DNA of 64,000 nucleotides, from positions 1 through 64,000 of the forward strand of contig NZ_FOMW01000016.1 in NCBI RefSeq assembly GCF_900112755.1. Reading direction: 5' to 3'. Positions 45,506 through 53,901 of this stretch are shown piece after piece. The notes below the pieces were generated by a model. That model was not told the origin of the DNA. It saw nothing but the letters and a program-made list of their open reading frames with translations, and searched no databases. The first letter of the stretch is position 1, and the number at the start of each line of letters is the position of its first letter. The DNA comes from Sulfitobacter brevis. GTDB taxonomy: Bacteria; Pseudomonadota; Alphaproteobacteria; Rhodobacterales; Rhodobacteraceae. The position numbers and the translations under genes were made by a program.

Positions 45506-46705
45506 TCATTGGGGCTTGGCGATGGTGGCTCTTGCCGCTACCGTAAGACGACGAATGCCTTCAGCCAGTTTGTCCGGGTCGTTCAGCGTGAAATTAATGC
45601 GGATCGAACGGCGGTTTTGGCCCTCGGGGTCGAAGACGCTGCTCGGGGTAATGCAAACACCCTGGAACAAGGCTTCACGCAGGAGATGGTCGGTGTTCAT
45701 ACTGGCATCCCGCGCTGTCGCCCAGACGAACATGCCGCCGGAGGGAACCTGCCAGTCGAACAGGTCGTCCAGATGCGCTTTCATAGCCGCACAGAGCGCA
45801 TCGCGCCGTGCGCGATAAAGCGACAAGATATTAGGTAAAACATGGTCAGTCAGACCGCTGGCGAAGCTGTCGTGCGCAATCCGCTGGGAAAGGCCCGAAG
45901 TTGACATATCAGACCCCTGCTTCGCCGTGACCAGCGTTGTTATCATATTTGGTGCGGCGACTACCCAGCCGATGCGGAGGCCAGGTGCGAGTTCCTTCGA
46001 CAGCGTGCCCATGTAGATCACCGGCCCGTCATAGAGGCCTTCGTCTCTCTGTGCTGAAAGTGTCAACATCCGCGGCAGCGGAGCACTGTCATAATAAAGC
46101 GTGCCATAGGGGTCGTCCTCGACCAGCCATGTTCCCGTGACGTGAGCCGCCTCCACCAGCGCCTGCCGCTCCGCCAGACTGACCAATCGACCCGAGGGGT
46201 TCGAAAAATTTGGGACTGTGTAGGCGAATTGTACGCCAGTAAGCGCCGTGACAGGATCGAAGTCATTCGCTTCCAGCCGCATCGGTCGATAAATTGGCTG
46301 GCGTGGGCGCCAGGCGTCCAGTGCGCCAAGATATGCGGGACTCTGCGCTGCGATCAGGCTGCCCGGTTCCAGCAGAACCTTTCCGATCAAATCCAGCGCC
46401 TGCATTCCGCCAGTCGTAATCAGGACGTTTTCACGGGTCAGCCTCATACCGTGTACAGAGAAGCGTTGCGCGATCAGGTCACGAAGGACGGGAAGACCCT
46501 CGATCGGGGCGTAGGCCAGCGCCTCGTGAGGATGTTGAGCGACAGCTGCAGCCGCGAGATCCGACAGGTCCGAGACAGGCCAAGTCGACGGGTCGGGCAA
46601 CCCGCCCGCCATGTTGATCAGACCGGATATCTGACCCGCCGAAAGGAAGGTCTGCGTTATGTCATTTGTGTCTGACAGCCAGTTGGCAAACGCGGGGCGC
46701 TTCAT
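45506..46705 (-). CDS. PLP-dependent aminotransferase (2-aminoadipate transaminase-like)
   Basis: A 399-residue fold-type I aminotransferase. It begins with ISGLINMAGGLPDPSTWP. The substrate/PLP contacts include PNFSNPSGRLVSLAERQALV, VEDDPYGTLYYD (Asp and Tyr to the pyridine ring) and the Schiff-base Lys in MGTLSKELAPGLRIGW. It resembles LysN/KAT-like enzymes (2-aminoadipate, kynurenine or aromatic). There is no GntR domain, so it is not MocR-like. The gene starts about 260 bp from the next cluster on the same strand; its substrate is not determined. Confidence 0.88.
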   Translation of the reverse strand: MKRPAFANWLSDTNDITQTFLSAGQISGLINMAGGLPDPSTWPVSDLSDLAAAAVAQHPHEALAYAPIEGLPVLRDLIAQRFSVHGMRLTRENVLITTGGMQALDLIGKVLLEPGSLIAAQSPAYLGALDAWRPRQPIYRPMRLEANDFDPVTALTGVQFAYTVPNFSNPSGRLVSLAERQALVEAAHVTGTWLVEDDPYGTLYYDSAPLPRMLTLSAQRDEGLYDGPVIYMGTLSKELAPGLRIGWVVAAPNMITTLVTAKQGSDMSTSGLSQRIAHDSFASGLTDHVLPNILSLYRARRDALCAAMKAHLDDLFDWQVPSGGMFVWATARDASMNTDHLLREALFQGVCITPSSVFDPEGQNRRSIRINFTLNDPDKLAEGIRRLTVAARATIAKPQ

Positions 46706-46966
46706 GGATGTATCCTCCGATCAGGTAAACGTCGACACCGTCAACTGCGATGCTGTGATTCAGGCGGCGGGTCGTCGTCTCGAGAGGTGCGGAGTGACAT
46801 AAGAGATGAGATCTTTAGACCATTACCAACCACTGTAAATTGTCTCGGTTCAATCTCTGGCTGTCAATCTGTGGGAATTGTTGGTTTCCAAGATCTCCCC
46901 GCAGCCTATTGATCGGACCAGGTCGACCACATTCCATATTGCTCGGCGCTTTTTGCTCGCGCTCAA

Positions 46967-47362
46967 TCACGCCTTGAATACGTCATCCACCTCAACCTGA
47001 AGTCCTGTAACCAGCCCGTTGGTCTGCATAGCCATGCCAATTACAGACAGCAACTCGGTTTGCATCTCGGGCGTCATACCCTTGGCTTTGGCCGCCACCG
47101 AATGAGAATGAATGCAATAGCTGCACCCGTTCGCCGTGGACACTGCGATATAGAGCAATTCCTTCACCAGCGGGTCCAGAGCACCAGGCGCCATAACGTC
47201 TTTGAGCCGGTCCCAGGTAGCACGCAACGTGATCGGGTCATGGGCCAGCGCGCGCCAGAAATTGTTGATGTAGTCATTGCCGCGTGTGGCACGAATATCG
47301 TCGAAGACGGCCAGCGCCGACGCGCTGACCTCCTCATCCGACAAAAGCGGAACGGTGCCCAC
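46967..47362 (-). CDS. Carboxymuconolactone decarboxylase/AhpD-like protein
   Basis: A 131-residue CMD-domain protein. The helix ELLYIAVSTANGCSYCIHSH has the CxxC-x3-H pattern of AhpD-type peroxidase-like proteins, with the preceding acidic residue in KELLY. It may reduce peroxides or act in a ring-cleavage pathway; sequence alone does not decide. It starts 3 bp after the cyclase stop on the same strand, so both are one unit. Confidence 0.85.
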   Translation of the reverse strand: MGTVPLLSDEEVSASALAVFDDIRATRGNDYINNFWRALAHDPITLRATWDRLKDVMAPGALDPLVKELLYIAVSTANGCSYCIHSHSVAAKAKGMTPEMQTELLSVIGMAMQTNGLVTGLQVEVDDVFKA

Positions 47363-47365
47363 GCG

Positions 47366-48184
47366 TTAGACCATTGCAAAGATGCGCGCTGGACCGCCTG
47401 AGCCGCCAGCGTGTTTCGGTGCCCCGATGATCAATGTTGCCCCGGCCGCCGGAACCGCATCGAGGCCTGCCAGGCACTCGATCCCGAACCGGCCTGACGG
47501 CAGCCAAGCGTAATGAGCCGCAAAATCTGCGGACATGCCGTGATCCAGTGACAAGGTATCCACAGCAATTGACCGCGCTCCGGTCTGCTCCATCAGCATC
47601 TCCACCGCTTCGACGTGAAAGCCTGGATAATGTTGTGCCGTCCCGTCGAAATTGCGGAACTCGTCGCCGCCAACCTTGCTGGCCCAACCGGAATGCATCG
47701 CCACGCAGGCTCCATCAGGGATATCACCATTGGCCGCGATCCATGCGCTCAGATCGTCCGGCGTGACCTGTGCGTCGGCATCTTCCGCTGCGCGCGTTGC
47801 GATGTCGACGACACAGAGCGGCGCCACCAGGTCACTGATCGGGATCTCGTCGACAGAAGTGCCGTCAGCGCTGAAATGCAACGGCGCGTCGATATGGGTG
47901 CCGGTATGTTCATTGATGCTCAAGTTATAAAGGTTGAACCCGCTGTCGGCGAAGTTGAATACCTGCTCTGTGGAAAATCCCGGCTCGCCGAAATACGTCG
48001 GAAACGTTCCCGACAACGTGTGGGTCATGTCGACCACACCGCCATGACCAGCCGCCAGCGCCGGCTTGGCTACAAAGCTGCCGGCAGCGGCTGCGCCCAC
48101 CGCGGCCGCCGCTGTGCCCTTGAAGAAGTTTCGGCGTGAAAGCATCTTTTCCTTTACGCTGTTCATCACACAGATATCGCACAT
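47366..48184 (-). CDS. Tat-exported cyclase family hydrolase (kynurenine formamidase-like)
   Basis: A 272-residue cyclase-superfamily metal hydrolase. The N-terminus has a twin-arginine signal (LSRRNFFKGTAAAAVGAA) ending in AKPALAAG, so it is periplasmic. The metal motif NEHTGTHIDAPLHF (HxGTHxDxPxHF) is intact, and SIAVDTLSLDHG and GFHVEAVEML follow. It may open a cyclic amide or lactone. The ATG at 48184 is supported by TCGGAGGATTAG upstream; a start at 48211 is less likely. It sits 3 bp before the CMD gene. With the aminotransferase nearby, a tryptophan or kynurenine type route is possible but not shown. Confidence 0.85.
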   Translation of the reverse strand: MCDICVMNSVKEKMLSRRNFFKGTAAAAVGAAAAGSFVAKPALAAGHGGVVDMTHTLSGTFPTYFGEPGFSTEQVFNFADSGFNLYNLSINEHTGTHIDAPLHFSADGTSVDEIPISDLVAPLCVVDIATRAAEDADAQVTPDDLSAWIAANGDIPDGACVAMHSGWASKVGGDEFRNFDGTAQHYPGFHVEAVEMLMEQTGARSIAVDTLSLDHGMSADFAAHYAWLPSGRFGIECLAGLDAVPAAGATLIIGAPKHAGGSGGPARIFAMV

Positions 48185-48407
48185 TGTTCTAATCCTCCGA
48201 TACGCCGGCATGCCCTAAGTGACCTCCTGTTTGACAGCAAGATCATCAGTTTCTTCCGCCTAATCAAGCGACATTCCCCAGTAGAACGCCGTAACTCTTA
48301 TTTTGATGCAAACCTGAACACCGATCAAGCATCATGGGCACGCAGTTGTTCAAATGTCCGCCCTTATGTGTGTTTGTTGGGAATTGTCAGAAGAAAACTT
48401 GTTGAGG

Positions 48408-48667
48408 CGGGCAGTGCGAACACTTAGCGCCGCAGGATAACAAAACACAGCCCCTTCCGATATTTTAAGACGAGCCCAGAGATCATCCGGTTGGCCGTTA
48501 TGATGTATATTCGGTTTCCACTTTCGCTTCAGAAGATAGAGGATCTGCTGAATGAACGCGGCATCGATATCAGCCACGAAACAGTTCGATTTTGGTGGAA
48601 CAGATTTGGCCCAATCTTTGCCGCTGAAATTCGCAAGAAAGGGGTCAGCCAGATGCGCGCATATTGA
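48408..48667 (+). mobile_element. Truncated IS6-family element (left end)
   Basis: The sequence GGGCAGTGCGAACACTTA at about 48408-48425 resembles the IS6-family terminal repeat of Rhodobacteraceae, and the transposase remnant follows. The body beyond the first 75 codons is missing. The exact left end is an estimate. Confidence 0.5.
48437..48667 (+). pseudogene. IS6-family transposase N-terminal remnant
   Basis: The plus strand reads ITKHSPFRYFKTSPEIIRL, then MMYIRFPLSLQKIEDLLNER, GIDISHETVRFWWNRFGPIF, and a stop (TGA at 48665). This is the conserved N-terminal zinc/HTH part of IS6-family transposases, which normally start MTKH; here the start codon is ATA. The catalytic DDE part is absent. 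Start loss and truncation make it inactive. Confidence 0.8.
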
Positions 48668-48669
48668 TC

Positions 48670-49011
48670 GAAACGTTCAATTGTGATCCACGTGCGACCC
48701 TGAGTAGAACCCACGCCCGAAAGAGATCACCGTCGGTCGCACTGTGCCAATCTTCTTCAGAACCGCCGAACTCTCGCGCCAGCGCCACGCGTGCCGCACC
48801 AGTAGGTTGGCCTTTGTCCAGCTTTCGATACTTTGGAAAGCCGCGTGATCCCAACCGGCTCCATCAGGGCGAGTAATTGGCGTCGCGGGGTCATGTCATA
48901 CAAAACTCACCTGAGCGGGGCAGGCAGTTTCATGCTCTGAGACGATGACTCAAAAAAACCATTCTGCCCTGGCGGAGTGGCGCGACCTCTGCGCAGCCTA
49001 ACAGATTGTGT
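48670..49011. other. Intergenic region, nothing recognisable
   Basis: After the IS6 remnant about 340 bp contain only short frames. A minus frame at 48645-48854 (69 residues) has no ribosome site and no family resemblance that I can see. I assign nothing. Confidence 0.3.
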
Positions 49012-49161
49012 TTACTGGAGAACTGAGACCAGTTCACATTTTTCGGACCGCGCCGTTGCCGTAGCTCTGTCAGCTAACTCCATAATCGCTTCCGTGAAGG
49101 CTTTGGGCGCTTCCTGTGGCAGATTATGGCCTGCTCCCTCAATAATACGACGTTGATACGG
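49012..49161 (-). pseudogene. Alpha/beta hydrolase C-terminal remnant
   Basis: The minus strand reads YQRRIIEGAGHNLPQEAPKA, then FTEAIMELADRATATARSEK and a stop at 49012. The GAGHNLPQEAP stretch holds the catalytic His of alpha/beta hydrolases near their C-terminus. A stop codon lies directly upstream and the body is missing. It is a fossil tail. Confidence 0.7.
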
Positions 49162-49396
49162 TTAGCATCCTTCGCTTTGGGCTATATAGTTGCCTTGCAG
49201 AGGTGCGGGACATTTCCCTGTTTCAATACTATATGAATGTCCGCTCTCGCTTAAGCTGTCCTGCCGCTTTGCGGTCGCAGCGAAAGTCCGTATTCCGCCG
49301 TTTGTGTCGAACCTGAGCCGTTCCTGGACCGCTCATAGATCAAACAATTATTCTGCTCCTATGTCGGCGGCGCAGCCAGACACGAGTTGTCCACGA

Positions 49397-49434
49397 GTAG
49401 TATCCAATCCCTCAACGAAGCATTGGGATACTAC
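49397..49434 (-). terminator. Possible terminator-type hairpin after the DUF3987 gene
   Basis: Imperfect inverted repeat GTAGTATCCAAT and ATTGGGATACTAC (one extra G) with a 13-base loop lies about 60-95 bases beyond the DUF3987 stop on its strand. No T tract follows. It could be a terminator or part of an element end. Confidence 0.35.
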
Positions 49435-49492
49435 AGGAGATAGTTGCCAAATTTTCCGACGAACCTATCGTCTTCACTCGACAGCTTAAGGA

Positions 49493-51151
49493 TTAGCGCA
49501 GACTTCGACTTTGGTCGCCTAACTGTGGATTGTCTAAGGTAACCAAATCACAAGGATCTTTAAGATCTTTGTCAGTACTCACAAGCCGTACGACATTGTC
49601 GTGTAAGTTAATGCCTTCGGAGACAGCAACAATTACATTTTTTCGTTTCCGGTATGATTTTAACAATGCCTGAATGCGTTTGTCATTGCGCCACTTCTCT
49701 CTCTTCTCGATCTGCTCATGAAGAGGAGCATATTGTTTCTCCAGGAATTCAAGCTTCGTACGGCGGGCCTCCACATCGCTCCCTTCATTCCAGAAAGAAT
49801 TATCAAATAGATCTGGTTCACGGCTCAGCCGATCAAGCACTTTGAGAATTTGGGCTATTCGGTCTTTGGTTAGTTCTTTGCCCTGATTTTTGCTCAGCTT
49901 TCGCTGGATGTCTCGCACAGTTACGTTCATTGCTCCTTTACTAAGTAGGCTGTCACGCACACTGACAACTTTCTCGACGTGGCCCCTTCCCGTCAGGCCG
50001 TACTCACGGATCATAATCATGGTGCTTTCAAAATGGTACTCAGCGTATTTAGTTGCCAGTTTAGCGGTTTCCAAATCGATCGGGCGATTGGATTTGCCAA
50101 GCAAGAATTGCAATACGACAAGATAGCTCAGAATCGAAAACCCTGTGCGCCGGATGAACGAGATCGGCAAAACACCGTCGCCCCAGTCATTTTTTAGCCC
50201 ATGCCACCATTTCTCTAAATACGGCAGGACCCCACCATCTAACTGGTAAGGGGTCGACGCGCCTTCCTGCGCGCAAAGAGCATTCCAAATCTCGCAAAGT
50301 TTATCCTGCCATTCTGCTATATTGTCACCGGCAAAATAGAGAAAATGATCAAAGCTGTTTGTATCGGTACGTGGTTCAGCGATCACATAGTTAAACCGCT
50401 GGCAAAATCCGTCGAGCATACTGGTCACATCAACGCAGTCGCACCAGGTTTCCCTTACACTGAGCCCCAATAAGGTAAAGTGTGGGTCAGTTATGACAAG
50501 CTTTTCTTTGTCGCCTTTGGTTCGGTTGCTGATTGGTCTGTTCGAGTATGCATCCAGTATCCATTGTTTGGTTCGTGCATAGGTTGGGTTTTTATTAATT
50601 TTATTAAACTCCTGACCTAATTCATCCTGATACCAGTATGATCCGTTGTTTTCAGCCAGATCAATAATCCATTGCGCGTCGGTCGCTCCAGTGGGAAACA
50701 TATGTATAGGATTTTCCGTGTTTTGTGGCTGAAGCATTTCTGCCACTTTGTCTGTTGCAAGCGTCTTTGAACTTCCAGAGGAAGCCAAAACAATGGTCCA
50801 CAAAATTGGCCGTTTGGGATTCAGGCCGGGAATTTGTATGGTTGCTCCAGTCTGTGTTAGAAAAGACGAAGCCATCGATATTAACTGGAACAGCGGCAGC
50901 GCGTAGCTCGCATCAGTTTCTTTAAAAAAACTGCAAAGACGTTCGGAGAATGAGCCTTTGGGTATGAGGCTTTCGACTGAGAGAGCCTCTGGACGTTCCC
51001 GCAGAGCAAGAACTGCTATCAATTCATCACGTTCGTTCTCGGTCAGCATGCGTCGTTTGCCATTCTCTACGACATTGAGGCCGCTGAACAGTACGTCCTG
51101 TGCTTCTTTCGCTTGCTTCTTTGTTCGGTTGCTTACTGTCATTTTGTGCAT
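49493..51151 (-). CDS. DUF3987 family protein (mobile-element replication-type)
   Basis: A 552-residue AT-rich gene. The core matches DUF3987 proteins, found in phages, plasmids and islands and related to primase-helicases. The nucleotide-binding loop LASSGSSKTLATDKVAEML (about residue 122) is a variant Walker A. It is followed by FPTGATDAQWIIDLAENNGS, the YQDELGQEFNKI acidic/ASCE-like Walker B, and FTLLGLSVRETW. A helical C-terminus (about 390-552) contains RDSLLSKGAMNVTVRDIQRK. No primase domain is visible on its own. It is transcribed in the same direction as the recombinase block upstream but has its own palindromic leader. Role: probably element maintenance; not shown. Confidence 0.75.
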   Translation of the reverse strand: MHKMTVSNRTKKQAKEAQDVLFSGLNVVENGKRRMLTENERDELIAVLALRERPEALSVESLIPKGSFSERLCSFFKETDASYALPLFQLISMASSFLTQTGATIQIPGLNPKRPILWTIVLASSGSSKTLATDKVAEMLQPQNTENPIHMFPTGATDAQWIIDLAENNGSYWYQDELGQEFNKINKNPTYARTKQWILDAYSNRPISNRTKGDKEKLVITDPHFTLLGLSVRETWCDCVDVTSMLDGFCQRFNYVIAEPRTDTNSFDHFLYFAGDNIAEWQDKLCEIWNALCAQEGASTPYQLDGGVLPYLEKWWHGLKNDWGDGVLPISFIRRTGFSILSYLVVLQFLLGKSNRPIDLETAKLATKYAEYHFESTMIMIREYGLTGRGHVEKVVSVRDSLLSKGAMNVTVRDIQRKLSKNQGKELTKDRIAQILKVLDRLSREPDLFDNSFWNEGSDVEARRTKLEFLEKQYAPLHEQIEKREKWRNDKRIQALLKSYRKRKNVIVAVSEGINLHDNVVRLVSTDKDLKDPCDLVTLDNPQLGDQSRSLR

Positions 51152-51207
51152 TCCTTTTTTTCATGCACACGGGACATGGAGACGATTGCAGATTTAGATC
51201 TGCCAGG

Positions 51208-51226
51208 TTTGACCCAAAGTAGGTCA
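51208..51226 (-). promoter_or_regulatory. Palindromic operator candidate upstream of the DUF3987 gene
   Basis: TTGACC and GGTCAA flank a 7-base spacer, 57 bases upstream of the DUF3987 start, inside the likely promoter. Together with the tandem GGCGACCGACA repeats at 51300-51321 it suggests a regulated leader. The binding protein is unknown. Confidence 0.4.
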
Positions 51227-51299
51227 AGAGTATACAGCCTCTGATCGACAACCGACAAATTATATAAGTTATTGTTAACTATTGTTTTTCTTTAATATC

Positions 51300-51321
51300 G
51301 GCGACCGACAGGCGACCGACA
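51300..51321. repeat. Tandem 11-bp repeat GGCGACCGACA x2
   Basis: Two perfect copies of GGCGACCGACA lie back to back, with a weaker relative (TCGACAACCGACA) at 51245-51257. They sit between the terminator of the small gene pair and the DUF3987 promoter. Iteron-like or regulator-binding use is possible. Confidence 0.55.
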
Positions 51322-51330
51322 CTTAAAACT

Positions 51331-51371
51331 AAAAATCCCTGCGGCCTCAAAAAAATTCCAAGTCCGCAGGG
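51331..51371 (-). terminator. Rho-independent terminator of the small-gene/recombinase operon
   Basis: On the minus strand CCCTGCGG and CCGCAGGG form a stem around a 19-base loop, and the 3' side is followed by ATTTTT. It lies 60 bases after the stop of the 51431 gene, so it would end the recombinase transcript before the DUF3987 promoter. Confidence 0.75.
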
Positions 51372-51430
51372 GCTTCTTTGCCAACGACGTCAGGCGAAAA
51401 GGTTCACCAAGGTCCTTGCGTCTGCCGCTC

Positions 51431-51853
51431 TCAGCCGCCTACCCCGATCTCGGCCAGCACCCTGCGCGCTGCCATCCGGGCGCGTACCTGTCCACGAACC
51501 AGGGCGAAGCTCTGCCACCGCAAAATCAACCCGCGGAAATCCTCGAGCATCTTGCTGGATAGGAGATCTCCATGCGTACATTCATGCAGTATCCGATTTC
51601 CGTATCCCGGAAGAATATCGTTGGCCGCAGCTACCAGCGCCTCCCCCATCGCCGAAACGCATTCATCATCCTGCGCGTCAAAGACCTCACCACAGGCCAA
51701 ACGGTTGAGTGTGTGGGGCAGAGACCGTCGATGATAGCCCTTCAGCACGGGGCCAAATCGCGCGTAGAGATCGGCAAAGTTGGCCCCCGAACTGATGGCT
51801 CTTGCTGCCATGTGCTCGAGATCCTCCTCACGGCGAATGTATGTATAGCTCAT
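51431..51853 (-). CDS. Hypothetical small protein of the recombinase block (140 aa)
   Basis: Unrecognised 140-residue protein, mostly helical, with an acidic first half (YTYIRREEDLEHMAARAI) and a basic C-terminal part (LEDFRGLILRWQSFALVRG then VRARMAARRVLAEIG). Its start overlaps the stop of the next upstream gene by 4 bp. A decayed copy of its C-terminal third lies at 36811-36925, which shows it belongs to a mobile unit. By position it could be an accessory of the recombinases, like the small fourth protein of GInt elements, but no similarity to that protein was tested. Confidence 0.75.
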   Translation of the reverse strand: MSYTYIRREEDLEHMAARAISSGANFADLYARFGPVLKGYHRRSLPHTLNRLACGEVFDAQDDECVSAMGEALVAAANDILPGYGNRILHECTHGDLLSSKMLEDFRGLILRWQSFALVRGQVRARMAARRVLAEIGVGG

Positions 51854-52230
51854 GCCGCCACCTCACTACTTTGGCTATAACCATTGCCAGCGGCCTCAAA
51901 GGCGCGGTGGCTGTCTATCAGGGCACTCACGGCCTCTGTAAGAGTGCAGATTGCCCAGACAGCCTGGTCGTCGAGGTCGATCATTGCGAAATAGGCGGAC
52001 TCTTCACGGTCAATGTCGGCGACATGCTCGAGGCTCAGAAGATCATGAAGCCAGTTCAGCTCACGCGCGAGGCGCAGGCTTTTGCCATTAGCACCTGTGA
52101 GTGACTGCCGGAACCGCTGCAGCCGCATGAGGGCTGGAGAGCCCCCGAGCAGAAGTACCGAATGCTGCAGGTCCAGATCGTGTTGCGCGATAAAGGATTT
52201 AACCTGCGCGAGAAATTGTTTCCGTATCAT
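51850..52230 (-). CDS. Hypothetical small protein of the recombinase block (126 aa)
   Basis: Unrecognised 126-residue, largely helical protein (QFLAQVKSFIAQHDLDLQHS, ELNWLHDLLSLEHVADIDRE). No membrane segment or signal is seen. AAAGGAA precedes the ATG at 52230. It overlaps the 140-residue gene by 4 bp, so both are made together. It sits between the third recombinase remnant and the block's terminator. Confidence 0.7.
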   Translation of the reverse strand: MIRKQFLAQVKSFIAQHDLDLQHSVLLLGGSPALMRLQRFRQSLTGANGKSLRLARELNWLHDLLSLEHVADIDREESAYFAMIDLDDQAVWAICTLTEAVSALIDSHRAFEAAGNGYSQSSEVAA

Positions 52231-52468
52231 CGGAAATTCCTTTGTTTATTACCGTCTCCGTTTGACGGCCAAGCACGCGGTTGGAGCTCCTCCTTTCACC
52301 CACGCGTTGTTTCGTGTGTTTTTGAGCTGGCTTTGTTGTTGTTTTTCTTGCTGCTCACAAAGAGGCGGCAAGAGAAACGGAAACCAAACCAGCCCACCCT
52401 TCCCTTCTTTTCCACCCGCACTGCAAACTCGCGCTTCCGAACCTGCTACTATTTTACGGTCTTCACCA

Positions 52469-52993
52469 CTAAGTTTGCTGGGCAGCTCCAATCTCTCGAT
52501 CCAGCCCGCGCGCAATTGCGCCTAACAAATTGATACCGGCGATCCGCCTGTAGCGGTTCGACTCCACTTCGTAGAACTTTCGGCTCGTAAGATTGCCATG
52601 GCCACACAGGACTTGCGCCACGACCGCGTCGAGCTTTGGATCCGCGGCGACAGCGTCATAGATCAGCGTCCGCACGATGTGCGGCCCGTGGTGTAAGCGC
52701 TCTGACATATTGTGCCACAGCCAGTTTTTCCGAAAGGCTTCCAGCCCTGAGCCGGATTGCCAAAAAGCGCAGTCCCGATCCTCTGGTTGTATACGGACCA
52801 TAGATGCGCTTCGAGGCTGAACATGTGCTCCAAGCTTTGCGTGTTCGCATTTGGTACATTCAAGCTGGACGTCTGCAATGCAGTATTGCTGCTTCGCAAC
52901 CGCGGCGTTTGACGGCGTTTTGTAGTGCGTCTCAGCTGGCCGTTTGGCCGTCTTATAACGCCCAAGGAAGTTTGCAGACCGGGCAGTCATCAT
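52469..52993 (-). pseudogene. C-terminal part of a third tyrosine recombinase (probably broken gene)
   Basis: The 174-residue frame has the end of a tyrosine recombinase: HIVRTLIYD (HxxR, about residues 105-108), then LCGHGNLTSRKFYEVE with His132 and Tyr141 nine residues apart, the standard spacing. The first catalytic Arg box is missing, and the part before about residue 45 looks out of frame. In a neighbouring frame just upstream there is YDDCPVCKLP, and this frame has ECTKCEHA, as if one zinc-binding domain had been split by frameshift. With the 273-residue frame upstream it probably formed one recombinase. It may be inactive. Confidence 0.6.
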
Positions 52994-53043
52994 AAAAGGC
53001 GGATGATCTGGTTAGGTGCTGGCTGCGGGTGACGCTTGAGGCG

Positions 53044-53865
53044 TTAAACGACACTCTCCATTCCATATTGGCGCACTGCTTTGCGCAAGGCCGCACGAAA
53101 ATTTCGCTGATAGATAATCCAGGACGTTTCGCTAACGCTAACGGACTCTCTTGGAAGCTGAGCTATCTCAGCTTGAGCCGCGAGTAACTCTTCGGGCGAC
53201 GGATCTTCTGAAAATTGGAGATCGGATGCGATAATGGCTCGCCAGATGGTATTCAGCGCCGACCTGTGGCTGGTCGTCGCATCTTTAGTTATTTGAGCCA
53301 GCTGCGGCGGCAACGTCGCTTTTAATTCTCCAGATGAGAGATAAACAGGTGGGAAACCTATCCGTTTTGGTGGCAAGAGCCCGCTATCGACCACCGCTGG
53401 TATGTCAAAAAGTGCATCAAACGCGACAACCCCTAACCGAAGAAAGCCTCGGTGTGATCCGGCAGCAGACTCAGCGTCCAATGACCAAACCCACTCCGCA
53501 GTCACATCAGCTGGAGTAAGCCCTGCGGCTATTGCGTGTTTTTTGAGACGGCTCCAGTTGTGCTCAAGTTTTTCTTTCAGGCCGGCTGCTCGAATTAGAA
53601 TACGTAACTTCTCCCAAGGATCTTCACGATACCCATTTTGAACAAGGATCTGCAAAACTTCCCGACGCGCGAGCTTGTAGGTGCGGGCGTTTGGAATGCG
53701 CTTTTGAAGCGGAGACTTCACGTCGGCGAAGCTTTCCGGGAACATGCCTTCAAAGGATGCCAGAGGAATCATATCAAGCCCGTTCGCGGCATGTCCGAAA
53801 AGGTGAATACAGGCGCGCATTTGAGGGGTGAGAGCGTTTGTCTTGTCGATGTCAGCGAAGTGCAT
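53044..53865 (-). CDS. N-terminal part of a third tyrosine recombinase (possibly truncated)
   Basis: A 273-residue helical protein (RDxR-rich: KRIPNARTYKLARREVLQIL, ELKATLPPQLAQITKDATTS). I see no catalytic Arg-His-Arg-Tyr set, so alone it is not a recombinase. Its size and position after the 464-residue recombinase suggest it is the N-terminal/core-binding half of the third recombinase whose C-terminal half lies at 52469-52993. In the -1 frame beyond its stop the reading continues NASSVTRSQHLTRSSAFYDD, supporting a frameshift. A real stand-alone accessory protein remains possible. Confidence 0.55.
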   Translation of the reverse strand: MHFADIDKTNALTPQMRACIHLFGHAANGLDMIPLASFEGMFPESFADVKSPLQKRIPNARTYKLARREVLQILVQNGYREDPWEKLRILIRAAGLKEKLEHNWSRLKKHAIAAGLTPADVTAEWVWSLDAESAAGSHRGFLRLGVVAFDALFDIPAVVDSGLLPPKRIGFPPVYLSSGELKATLPPQLAQITKDATTSHRSALNTIWRAIIASDLQFSEDPSPEELLAAQAEIAQLPRESVSVSETSWIIYQRNFRAALRKAVRQYGMESVV

Positions 53866-53901
53866 AATGGTAACCCTAATTTTAAATTGTTCAGTTTGAG
53901 T

